From Saprospiraceae bacterium (GTDB lineage: Bacteria > Bacteroidota > Bacteroidia > Chitinophagales > Saprospiraceae): a DNA stretch of 64,000 nucleotides. The notes under the pieces are model-generated. The model saw only the letters and a list, made by a program, of their open reading frames with translations. It was not told the origin of the DNA and did no database searches. Shown here one piece after another: positions 46,733 through 55,300 of this stretch. Within the stretch, counting starts at the first letter, position 1, and each line of letters begins with the position of its first letter. The stretch lies in the NCBI GenBank assembly GCA_016718205.1, contig JADKEB010000001.1, positions 124,001 to 188,000 on the forward strand, read 5' to 3'. Made by a program: the position numbers and the translations under genes.

Positions 46733-46764
46733 GGCCAAATGATAAGATTTTAACACACTCTATT
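46733..46764. repeat. Relic of a MITE-like right end
   Basis: The sequence GGGCCAAATGATAAGATTTT followed by AACACACTCTATT aligns with the conserved right end GGAGCCAAATGATAAAAG followed by TTTAAACATACTCTTA of the other elements with a few mismatches. It overlaps the stop codon of the dehydrogenase gene, whose TAG falls at the TTAG start of the terminal repeat on the minus strand. Confidence 0.45.
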
Positions 46765-47659
46765 GAGCTTTCAAAAACTTCGCTGAGACTGTAGCTTCTT
46801 TCTGACCTGTAGCATAGGTATAAAACCCTTCACCAGTCTTTTTACCAAGTTTGCCGGCTGTGACCATATTGACCAATAAAGGGCATGGTGCATACTTTTG
46901 ATTGCCAAATCCCTCATACATGATGCCCAATATGGAAAGACATACATCAAGGCCGATAAAATCTGCAAGAGCTAATGGCCCCATCGGGTGTGCCATACCC
47001 AGTTTCATGACGTTGTCTATCTCAGATACACCTGCCACTCCTTCATACAATGTATAGATGGCTTCATTGATCATGGGCATCAGTATTCTATTGGCTACAA
47101 AACCCGGGTAATCGTTTACTTCAACAGGTATTTTGCCCAATTCTTCTGACATTTCCATGACGGCATTACAAACTTCATCTGAAGTCGCATAACCCCTGAT
47201 CACTTCCACCAATTTCATCACGGGCACCGGGTTCATAAAGTGCATTCCTATTACTTTATCCGGCCTCTTTGTTTCAGCGGCCAGTTTTGTGATAGAAATA
47301 GAAGATGTATTGGTCGCCAGGATACAGGATTCAGGAGCAAAAGTGTCAAGTTTATGGAATATTCCGGCTTTGACTGCAGGATTTTCTGACGCCGCTTCGA
47401 TGACTAAATCAGCACCATTTACAGCCATTTCTATCGACTCGGTGGTTTTGATTTTGCTGAGGACTGTTGGTATGTTATCTGCCTGTATCAGTTCTTTTTT
47501 GGCCATCCGATGCAGATTTTCTTCTATGATTTTCAAAGCATTGGCCAATGCCGCAGCCGATACATCACATAGGAAAATATCATAATGGTGTATGGCAAAA
47601 ACCTGCGCAATCCCATTTCCCATAGTACCTGCTCCTATTACTGCAATCTTTTGTATCAT
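46760..47659 (-). CDS. 3-hydroxybutyryl-CoA dehydrogenase
   Basis: A 299-residue NAD(P)-dependent 3-hydroxyacyl-CoA dehydrogenase that oxidises or forms 3-hydroxybutyryl-CoA in fatty-acid or butyrate-type metabolism. The nucleotide-binding motif GAGTMG is at residues 9-14, with ATNTSSISITKLA near 115, GMHFMNPVPVMKLVE near 138 (containing the catalytic His) and the C-terminal domain NRILMPMINEAI near 190 and AHPMGPLALADFIGLD near 225. Length is normal. The stop codon seems to be supplied by a MITE-like relic. The promoter box is at 47686-47693. Confidence 0.93.
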   Translation of the reverse strand: MIQKIAVIGAGTMGNGIAQVFAIHHYDIFLCDVSAAALANALKIIEENLHRMAKKELIQADNIPTVLSKIKTTESIEMAVNGADLVIEAASENPAVKAGIFHKLDTFAPESCILATNTSSISITKLAAETKRPDKVIGMHFMNPVPVMKLVEVIRGYATSDEVCNAVMEMSEELGKIPVEVNDYPGFVANRILMPMINEAIYTLYEGVAGVSEIDNVMKLGMAHPMGPLALADFIGLDVCLSILGIMYEGFGNQKYAPCPLLVNMVTAGKLGKKTGEGFYTYATGQKEATVSAKFLKAQ

Positions 47660-47685
47660 TTCGTATCAGTTGATATTTTAAAATG

Positions 47686-47693
47686 CAAATGTA
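47686..47693 (-). promoter_or_regulatory. -7 box of the dehydrogenase gene
   Basis: On the minus strand this reads TACATTTG, an exact TAnnTTTG match 27 bp before the ATG at 47659. Confidence 0.45.
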
Positions 47694-47757
47694 GCTTGAT
47701 TATTTATTTATTGCTGAATGATTTTTTTCCAAACACATTTTTTATAAGGTATCTTTT

Positions 47758-48024
47758 ATGCGGGACAGAAACGTCCCGAAAGCTCAAGCGTAGCTTGACG
47801 CGGTATCTGTTGTCCAAAGTCTCTGACTTTTGGACTTTTATCTATCGGTCTCATGACCGGAGTAAATTGTCCACAACCGGTCAAAGACCGTAAGATAGGT
47901 TCCGTCAAAGTCAGGTAAGACTTTGACAAACGAAGTTGATGTTGCAGACCTGCCTCGCCGACAGGCAGGAGAAAATAAAATTTGCCACTTGGAGCCAAAT
48001 GATGAACTTTAAACATACTCTTTA
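47758..48024. mobile_element. Left-truncated MITE-like element
   Basis: The right end CTTTAAACATACTCTTTA (48007-48024) and the preceding CTTGGAGCCAAATGATG match the other elements. The interior at about 47810-47935 is almost identical to the hairpin cassette of the 31,981 copy (AAAGTC-TCT-GACTTT, CGGTC-TCAT-GACCG, CGGTC-AAA-GACCG, GTCAAAGTC-AGGTAA-GACTTTGAC). The stretch TCAAGC-GTA-GCTTGA (47780s) matches the 12.8-kb copy instead. The left terminal repeat is missing. No gene is present. Confidence 0.65.
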
Positions 48025-48071
48025 AGACCAAATAACAATTCCACCAAAATATCATCTAAAATTCAATATAA

Positions 48072-48104
48072 TTGACATAAAATAATGTAATATTGCTATC
48101 TTTG
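48072..48104 (+). promoter_or_regulatory. Promoter of the BadF-type kinase gene
   Basis: TTGACA at 48072-48077 and TATCTTTG at 48097-48104 fit the Bacteroidota -33/-7 pattern, with the -7 box 44 bp before the ATG. Confidence 0.5.
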
Positions 48105-48148
48105 CCTGTGTTTTTAAAGACATAGTGTCATTTATACATTAAGATTAT

Positions 48149-48982
48149 ATGTTTATCATTGTAGAGAGTGGTTCGACCAAGGCAGACTGGGTAGCTGTGG
48201 ACAAGGATGGAAGACATCAGTTTTTCAAAACCGATGGTATCAACCCTTCTACACAGGTTCAGTTTCCGTTGTTGTCTGATCAGGCACTCCAGGATACGGT
48301 TGCAAAGGCAAATGACATCTTCTTTTACGGTGCGGGAGCTGATGACCCTTCAAGTCCGGGGCGCATTCAAAAATGGCTGGCCCCTTATGGTTTTGACGGA
48401 AAAGCTGAGGTTAAATCTGATCTTTATGCTGCAGCAAGAGCTTGTTGCGGACATCAGTCGGGTATAGTTTGTATTCTGGGCACGGGATCAAACTCATGTG
48501 TGTATGATGGCACCAAAATTGTTGAAGCCATACCATCTTTGGGGTATATATTTAGCGATGAAGGCGGAGGTGTACATCTGGGCAGGGAAATCATAAAAGA
48601 TTATTTTTATGGCAATATGCCCCAAACGGAAAAATCTATTTTTGAGAGCATGTATCACCTTACAAAAGCGCAGGTAGTGGAGGAAGTGTACAGAAACCAA
48701 GCCGGGAGCAGGTATATCGCATCATTTGCGCAGTTTCTTTCACATGTAGATGGTTTTTGGAAAGATACTTTGATCAAAAGAGTTTTCAGAGAATTTGTCC
48801 AATTGCGTATACTAAAATATAAAAGCTTAGGTACACTCCCTGTGGTTTTTGCAGGTTCCATTGCTTACCATTACAGGAGCTACCTTGAAGACGTACTTTT
48901 GGAATTTGATATTCATGCAGGCCTGATTATAAAGCAACCCATACATCAACTTATTCAATTTCATTTTAATGATAACCCCTAA
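48149..48982 (+). CDS. BadF/BadG-type ATPase, N-acetylglucosamine kinase-like
   Basis: A 277-residue ASKHA-fold kinase. The phosphate-1 motif ESGSTKADW is at residues 5-13, phosphate-2 GTGSNSCVYDG near 112, and SDEGGGVHLGREI near 136. Such proteins phosphorylate amino sugars from cell-wall or chitin turnover; the exact sugar is not clear. The final residues NDNP and the stop codon lie inside the AACCCCT repeat array, so the C-terminus may have been shortened or changed by the repeat. It is followed by pfkA on the same strand. Confidence 0.85.
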   Translation: MFIIVESGSTKADWVAVDKDGRHQFFKTDGINPSTQVQFPLLSDQALQDTVAKANDIFFYGAGADDPSSPGRIQKWLAPYGFDGKAEVKSDLYAAARACCGHQSGIVCILGTGSNSCVYDGTKIVEAIPSLGYIFSDEGGGVHLGREIIKDYFYGNMPQTEKSIFESMYHLTKAQVVEEVYRNQAGSRYIASFAQFLSHVDGFWKDTLIKRVFREFVQLRILKYKSLGTLPVVFAGSIAYHYRSYLEDVLLEFDIHAGLIIKQPIHQLIQFHFNDNP

Positions 48983-49050
48983 CCCCTAACCCCTAACCCC
49001 TAAAACCTAAAACCTAACCCCTAACCCCTAACCCCTAACCCCTAACCCCT
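48974..49050. repeat. Telomere-like AACCCCT heptamer array
   Basis: Eleven 7-bp units are in perfect register: nine AACCCCT and two AAAACCT in the middle (units 5 and 6). The first units carry the last codons and the TAA stop (48980-48982) of the kinase gene. The array ends 23 bp before the pfkA ATG. This is a simple tandem repeat and not a CRISPR. Confidence 0.95.
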
Positions 49051-49073
49051 AATATTTAAACACCTAAACAAAT

Positions 49074-50054
49074 ATGAGCAGCGTAAAAAGAATCGCAGTT
49101 TTTACTTCAGGAGGAGATGCTCCAGGCATGAATGCAGCTGTAAGGGCCGTCGTCAGGACAGCTGTATATCACGATCTTCATGTATATGGTATATATAGAG
49201 GATACGACGGTATGGTCAATGGTGATATCAAAAGACTGGATGTAGGTGATGTAGCCAATATCATCCAGCGTGGTGGTACTGTGCTCAAGACGGCAAGGAG
49301 TGACGTATTCCGCACTCCCGAAGGACGCAGGCAGGCATACGAATCTCTTCAGGCACATGATATCGATGGTGTAGTAGCTATCGGAGGCAATGGAACCTAC
49401 ACAGGGGCAGATATTTTTATGAAAGAGTTTAATGTACCCTTTATTGGTTTGCCCGGCACTATTGATAATGACATCTTTGGCACAGATTATACCATAGGTT
49501 TTGATACAGCTATCAATACAGCCATCGAAGCCGTAGATAAGATCAGAGACACCGCAGACTCACACAACCGTTTATTTTTTGTGGAAGTGATGGGAAGACA
49601 TGCGGGCTTTATTGCACTACATACAGGTATAGGTAGTGGTGCAGGTGCTATCTTCCTGCCTGAAACGGAGACCACTATTGATGAACTCAACAATACACTC
49701 AGAAAATCCGTAAAACGACAGAAACTTTTCAATCTCGTCATCGTAGCTGAAGGAAACACCAATGGAGATGCTCACCAGCTGGCAAATGAAATTAAAAGCC
49801 GAAATCCGCATTTTGATATAAAAGTAACCATCATAGGACATCTGCAGCGGGGAGGATCACCTACTGCCATGGACCGGGTTCTGGCCAGCAGGATGGGACA
49901 CTCCGCAGTCAAAGCCCTCCTTAGAGGTGAAGGCGGTGTAGCTCTTGGTATCATCAATGACAAGATCACCTATACCCCATTTTTGGATGCCATAAGCAAA
50001 AATAAAACATTGAATAAAGACCTCGTTAAAATGGCGGAGATACTCGCACTATGA
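49074..50054 (+). CDS. pfkA: 6-phosphofructokinase
   Basis: A 326-residue PfkA-type enzyme that phosphorylates fructose 6-phosphate in glycolysis. The N-terminal TSGGDAPGMNAAVRAVVR is at residues 11-28, with GLPGTIDNDIFGTDYTIGFD at 126-145 containing the catalytic TIDND, then VEVMGRHAGF and GHLQRGGSPTAMDR. The ATP-site motif is GGNGT at 104-108 where the E. coli enzyme has GGDGS, so the Mg-contacting Asp is Asn here. Glycine at the next position (107) fits ATP rather than PPi use. Everything else looks intact. The upstream leader is the heptamer repeat. Confidence 0.94.
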   Translation: MSSVKRIAVFTSGGDAPGMNAAVRAVVRTAVYHDLHVYGIYRGYDGMVNGDIKRLDVGDVANIIQRGGTVLKTARSDVFRTPEGRRQAYESLQAHDIDGVVAIGGNGTYTGADIFMKEFNVPFIGLPGTIDNDIFGTDYTIGFDTAINTAIEAVDKIRDTADSHNRLFFVEVMGRHAGFIALHTGIGSGAGAIFLPETETTIDELNNTLRKSVKRQKLFNLVIVAEGNTNGDAHQLANEIKSRNPHFDIKVTIIGHLQRGGSPTAMDRVLASRMGHSAVKALLRGEGGVALGIINDKITYTPFLDAISKNKTLNKDLVKMAEILAL

Positions 50055-50521
50055 TTTTAAGAATTGAGTGGGTTGTCCCATTAGGGAAAGAGTGTAGCGG
50101 GCCGGCTAAAATAGCGGGAAAGAAAATTTTTCATTTGCATGGCCCCTTAAGGAATTGGGTTGTTCGTCCCTAAAGGGAATAAGAGTAGCGGGAAGAATGA
50201 ATGACGAACGACGAACAAACCGAATGACGAACAACCGAACTTTTGAAAGATTGGTGATAATAAGTGTGGGGTCGTCTCAAGCATAGCTTGACAGGCTCTA
50301 TAGGGAATGAGTCAGCCTGTTAAGGCACACAGACAGGGGTAGAAGGTGGTATAACCTGCCCATCACTGGGTGATCCTGAGCTTTGATTTTCTGAAGATAC
50401 GGATCGCCCCTTAGGAAATAAAGGTTATGGGAAGGAAATATTGGAATTTCCATGTCCCCATACCAAGAATAAGGGTTGAGACAGTTTATTTTTTTTTGTA
50501 TAAGACCGTAATACACAACAC
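50055..50521. repeat. Repeat-rich intergenic region after pfkA
   Basis: No gene is seen. The region has two related blocks, TTGTCCCATTAGGGAAAGAG and TTCGTCCCTAAAGGGAATAAG, each followed by TAGCGGG. A short GACGAAC-rich run lies at 50195-50240. The copy at 50265-50311 matches 27655-27699. A small palindrome GGAAAT-ATTGG-AATTTCC lies near 50440. A T-rich run precedes cutA. No clear terminator was found. Confidence 0.5.
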
Positions 50522-50836
50522 ATGGAACTCATTATGTTTTATCTGCCCTGCGGTTCGAATGAAGAGGCGTCAGCTATCATTAGGTCACTCCTCGATCAAA
50601 AATTGATCGCATGTGGTAATATCATGCCATCATATAGTATATATATGTGGCACGACGCTCTCAGTGAAGACAAAGAATGCATCGCCATCATCAAAACACT
50701 TCCTGAATTGCTTGAAAAAGTACAACAAAAGATATTAATTTTGCACTCTTATGATACACCAGCTATCCTGTACTGGACAGCAAAATGCAATCAGCAATAT
50801 TATGATTGGCTGAAACAAACATGCAAAGTCCCTTAA
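50522..50836 (+). CDS. cutA: CutA-family divalent-ion tolerance protein
   Basis: A 104-residue protein of the CutA family, small trimeric proteins linked to divalent metal tolerance. The core CGSNEEASAIIRSLLDQKLI near residues 10-30, with ACGNIMPSYSIYMWHDAL near 31-48, ECIAIIKTLPELLEKVQQ near 53-70 and HSYDTPAILYW near 75-85, match the family. It is probably cytoplasmic, as no signal peptide is present. The true biochemical role of CutA is still unclear. Confidence 0.88.
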   Translation: MELIMFYLPCGSNEEASAIIRSLLDQKLIACGNIMPSYSIYMWHDALSEDKECIAIIKTLPELLEKVQQKILILHSYDTPAILYWTAKCNQQYYDWLKQTCKVP

Positions 50837-50946
50837 AATCGACAATAAAACACATCTTGTCCATCTCAGTTGGAAAAACAATCCAACAATCCAACAATTC
50901 AACACATCTAGTCCAGCTCTGCTGAATCAACAAATCAAACAACACC

Positions 50947-51594
50947 TTGCAAGATACCCACAGACATAGAGGATTGAGACAAAAGCTCATCAACGAATTG
51001 CGCACCAAAGGCATCACTGACGAAAGCATTCTCAGCGCATTCATGGAGATACCCAGACACTACTTTCTGGACAAAGCTTTTTCTGACTGGGCTTACAAAG
51101 ACGTAGCATTCCCGATAGATGCAGACCAGACCATTTCTCAGCCATATACAGTGGCAGTGCAAACGACCCTTCTGAATGTAAAAAAAGGTGATAAAATCCT
51201 TGAGATAGGCACAGGATCAGGATATCAGGCCTGTGTGCTGTCTTACCTTGGAGCCAAAGTGTATACCATAGAAAGACAAAAGAAACTTTTTGACAAAACA
51301 TCAAAATTTCTCCAAGATATTGGTTTCGGACAAGTGCGTACGCTGTATGGAGACGGATATCTCGGCACTCCGCGATTTGCCCCCTTTGACAAAATCCTGC
51401 TTACTGCAGCAGCCACCGAAATACCACAACAACTCATCGATCAGCTGAAACCCGGAGGTATCATGGTCGCCCCTCTGGGAAGCGGCGATATCCAGCAAAT
51501 GAAGCGTATCATCAAAAACACCGACGACACCATCCGCGAAGAAAATTTCGGAAACTACAGGTTCGTCCCCTTCCTGAAAGGTATTCAAGAGTGA
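50947..51594 (+). CDS. pcm: Protein-L-isoaspartate O-methyltransferase
   Basis: A 215-residue SAM-dependent enzyme that starts repair of isoaspartyl residues in damaged proteins. The N-terminal QTISQPYTVA is at residues 61-70, motif I EIGTGSGYQ at 86-94, and DKILLTAAATEIPQQL near 148. The start codon is TTG at 50947: the frame has a TGA stop shortly upstream and the next Met is at residue 33, inside a conserved segment. The leader is unusual, with near-repeats ACACATCTTGTCCATCTC and ACACATCTAGTCCAGCTC. Confidence 0.9.
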   Translation: MQDTHRHRGLRQKLINELRTKGITDESILSAFMEIPRHYFLDKAFSDWAYKDVAFPIDADQTISQPYTVAVQTTLLNVKKGDKILEIGTGSGYQACVLSYLGAKVYTIERQKKLFDKTSKFLQDIGFGQVRTLYGDGYLGTPRFAPFDKILLTAAATEIPQQLIDQLKPGGIMVAPLGSGDIQQMKRIIKNTDDTIREENFGNYRFVPFLKGIQE

Positions 51595-51598
51595 ACCC

Positions 51599-51985
51599 CT
51601 CGACCACCAAGCCGACGCAGGAGGACCCCTCCATTCGACCACCAAGCCGACAAAGGAGGACTGGTGAGCGATGCTCCCTGCATGAACCGATTCGAAGTTC
51701 GCCTTCTTTGCGAAGGAGCCGAAACCAAAAAAAGTTTTTTTTTTGGGGGGGGGCCCGGGGGCGGCCCCGCCCCCCCCAAAAAGCTAACCCTCGACCACCA
51801 AGCCGACGCAGGAGGACTGGTGAGCGATGCTACCACTGCATGAACCGATTCGAAGTTTCGCATTCTTCTTTGCGAAGGAGCCGAAACCACCAAAGCGTTT
51901 TTTTTTTGCTTAAGGTCGCCCTCCGGGACGCACCTCAGTCAAAAAAAGCTAACCCTCGACCACCAAGCCGACGAAGGAGGACTGG
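51599..51985. repeat. GC-rich repeat cluster, four copies of a 25-bp core
   Basis: The core CGACCACCAAGCCGACGCAG plus GAGGA occurs at 51601-51625, 51636-51660, 51792-51816 and 51957-51981, and once more at 62022-62046. The last three copies here continue with CTGGTGAG. Between copies there are related spacers with GATTCGAAGTT, TTTGCGAAGGAGCCGAAACC and a long T-run. The sequence is far more GC-rich than its neighbours. Copy spacing is uneven (35, 156 and 165 bp), unlike a CRISPR. No credible gene is present. Confidence 0.8.
51735..51782. other. Low-complexity T/G/C block, possible consensus error
   Basis: The stretch reads as T10, G9, C3, G5, C, G2, C4, G, C8, A5. In the neighbouring repeat copy the matching place reads TTTTGCTTAAGGTCGCCCTC and then an ordinary sequence ending in the same AAAAGCTAACCC. 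The homopolymer block may be a sequencing or assembly artefact, or a degenerate copy. Confidence 0.5.
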
Positions 51986-51989
51986 TGAG

Positions 51990-52376
51990 AGATTCTGATT
52001 GAGGTATCAAGTCACTAAGAAATTTATAAGGATGGCAAAATAAAAGTGATATTTTATATTTTGAATATTACATTTTATTGGTTTTGCGGGATGATGATGT
52101 AAAAAACCAGAAGTAAAAATCATCAGAAAAGACCTTAAAAAAATGGTGCTGAAAGGAAATGAATCAATAAAATAAATGGCTTCAAAAATGGATATATTCA
52201 AGATGTGTAACCTACTTATATCTGCATCCAGGCTATTATGCAACCCTTGAAAATTGTAGCAATTTATTGACTTTTTATCACTACATATACATATTTATAA
52301 AAAATATATAATAAATTTTTTATTTTGAAACTTATTCTATACTTTTGATTTTTTATCAGAACAATTAAATTTTTTT
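51990..52376 (+). promoter_or_regulatory. Leader of the M36 peptidase gene
   Basis: No gene is seen here. The last 100 bp are very AT-rich and contain TACTTTTG (52340-52347), an exact TAnnTTTG box 30 bp before the ATG, with TTTG at 52324-52327 upstream at a rather short distance. Nothing else is recognised. Confidence 0.35.
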
Positions 52377-55300
52377 ATGAAGAATTATTTCCACAAATTT
52401 GTTTTTTCTACTGTCTTCCTATTGGTATTAACCTGCTTTACAGTGAATGCTCAATTCGAATCGAAAATAGGAATAGCGCGCCAACTTCTTACTCCTTTAT
52501 CGACTGAAGGAATCTTAGTCAATAAAAATTTAAATGAAATGCAAGTGTCATCTGAAACTTTTAGTAAAGCTTCAGCATTGAATCATATCTATTTTCAGCA
52601 ATACATTGAGGGCATTCCAGTGTACAATGCGATTTTAGGAGCCCATATCAAAGCCGACAATACTTTATTTACATTTAATTCTACTTTTGTAGATATACCA
52701 CAAAATGTAGTTGTAGACGCCGAACCAAAAATAACTCAGCAAAAAGCCATTGAAATCGCGGCTAAACATTTTGAGTATAACATGCCTCAGGAATTGAAAA
52801 TTAAGAGTGAAGCTATAGGTAAAAACAAAAAAACTGTTTTTAGGGGTGATGAGTTATCTCAGGAAGATATCCCTGTTGAATTAATTTGGGTTTCAAAAGA
52901 GAATGGGAATTTAACATTAACCTGGCAAGTGCAAATCCACGAGCCCAATGGTGCTAATTATTGGTCTGTTAGAATTGATGCCAGCTCAGGCGAAGTGCTT
53001 GATCAACAAAATCTGGTCATCTCATGCAATTTTGGCATTTCCGAAGCAAAATGTAATCATTCGGAAGTAGAGCATAATATGCAACGCACATTTATGCCAC
53101 CGGCAGCTTTTAAGGAAGAATTCTCTCAGGAGATGGAGATGTTAAGCCCTGCAGACGGCAGCAGTTACAGTGTCTTTAGAGAACCAGCTGAAAGCCCTAT
53201 TCATACAAGCACGGTATCACCCGCTGATGGCAGGACTATAGCTATTGAACCAGCTCACCCTGTGGCTTCTCCTTTTGGTTGGCATGATACTAATGGTGCA
53301 ACCGGACCTGAATTTACTATAACAAGAGGCAATAATACCCACGCTTATACCGACCTTGATGCCAATGATATACCTGACCCCGGTACATCTCCTGATGGTG
53401 GTGCGGGGCTGGATTTTAATACATCATTGGATTTGACAATGGGACCTGCTACATATAGGCCATCAGCCGTGGTCAATTTGTTCTATTGGAACAACTATAT
53501 GCATGATTTTGCTCACAGGTATGGCTTTGATGAAGCAAGTGGCAATTTTCAAGTCAATAACTACGGCAGAGGCGGCACAGGTGGTGATGATGTCAGAGCC
53601 GAAGCTCAGGATGGATCTGCAACCAATAATGCTACTTTTCTGACGCTTCCTGAAGGCCAAAGACCAAGAATGCATATGTTTGTGTGGACAAGTACTACCC
53701 CAAACAGGGATAGTGATTTTGATAATGGGATCATCGCTCACGAGTATGCCCACGGTATTTCTACAAGATTGGCAGGTGGTCCGGCCACTACATCGTGTCT
53801 GGGTGGTCAGGAACAAATGGGAGAAGGCTGGAGCGATTACTACTCTTTAATGACAACATCTTTACCTACCGATGTGGCCAATACTCCAAGAGGTATTGGT
53901 ACATATGTGCTTGGCCAACCTACATCAGGTGCCGGCATAAGACCTAGGAGATACACTCCGGATATGACAGTAAATGAAGTTACCTATGATTTTATTAAAA
54001 CTGCTTCAATTCCTCATGGTGTTGGATTTGTCTGGGCAACGATGCTTTGGGATCTTACTTGGGCATTGAGAGACAGACATGGACTTACAGCAGGCACAGA
54101 CATTTCTATCAATTTGGTAAATCAAGGCCTAAAACTTCAGGTTTGTAATGCAGGTTTTGTAGATGGCAGAAATGCAATCATCCAGGCTGATATGGCACTG
54201 AACGGAGGAGCAAATGTCTGCCTTATCTGGCAGGTTTTTGCCAGAAGAGGCCTTGGATTTAGTGCTTCTCAGGGACTGTCTTCCAGCCGTTCAGATGGTA
54301 CACAAGCTTTTGATCTGCCTCCGGCATGTAATGGAGTTGTTACACCTACTGGAGTACTGGCATCAGATGGCACATTTACAGACAAAGTAAGAGTGACATG
54401 GACAGGAAATCCCGGCAACTGGTTCAGAGTGTACAGAAATACTACCAATAACTCAGGTACAGCTTTAGCTCTTGGCAGCTGGCAGAATACGACCACTTAT
54501 GACGATGCATCCGCAGTCGCAGGTACGACCTACCACTATTGGGTGCGGGCAGCATCTGATAATGCAGGATCCGATATAACAGCATTCAGTTCAGGTGATA
54601 CAGGATTCAGGAGTACTTCAGCACCAGTGGTCACCGTTCCTGCAAGTGTATTGGCATCAGACGGTACATTTTTAGATAAGATACAGGTTACGTGGACTGG
54701 AACCAACGGAAATTGGTTTAGAGTATACAGAAATACCACTGACGATTCAGGCTCTGCAACAGCAATAGGTTCCTGGCAAAATACCACTTCCTATGATGAC
54801 AACAGTGCAAACGTTGGAGTATTTTATTTTTATTGGGTCAGAGCAGCATCTGACAATCTTGGATCAAATATTTCTGATTTCAGTAATGGAGATTTTGGAT
54901 ACCGAGGCTTACCTCCCGGAACTGTCATCCTACCTACCAATGTGCAGGCAACTGATGGTGCTTTCTCAGACAGAGTACGAGTTACCTGGAGTGGTACCGC
55001 TGGAAATTGGTTTAGAGTTTATCGGGCAAGTACCAATAACATAAATAAGGCAAGTCCAATAAGTGAATGGCAATTGTTCATGACTCTGGATGATTTTAGT
55101 GTTGCTCAAGGCACTACTTTCTGGTATTGGGTCAGGGCCGCCTCAGACAATTCTGGAGCCAATATTTCTGCTTTCAGCACAGGTAACTCAGGTTTCAGAT
55201 CTTTTGGCGGACCTACAGTGACCGTCCCTGCCAATGTCCAGGCATCAGATGGTACCTTTACCGACAAGGTACAGGTGACCTGGTCAGGTACCTCGGGCAA

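Noticed and set aside
48974..49050. True telomere or chromosome end
   Set aside because: The array is internal, only 11 units long and flanked by ordinary genes on both sides.
51599..51985. CRISPR array candidate (repeated 25-bp core with gaps)
   Set aside because: There are only four copies, the gaps are 10, 131 and 140 bp, the gaps are related to each other, and no cas genes are nearby.
51585..51998. Open frames across the GC-rich repeats on both strands
   Set aside because: They translate the repeat itself (PPSRRRRTGER-type and complementary low-complexity peptides) and give no recognisable protein.
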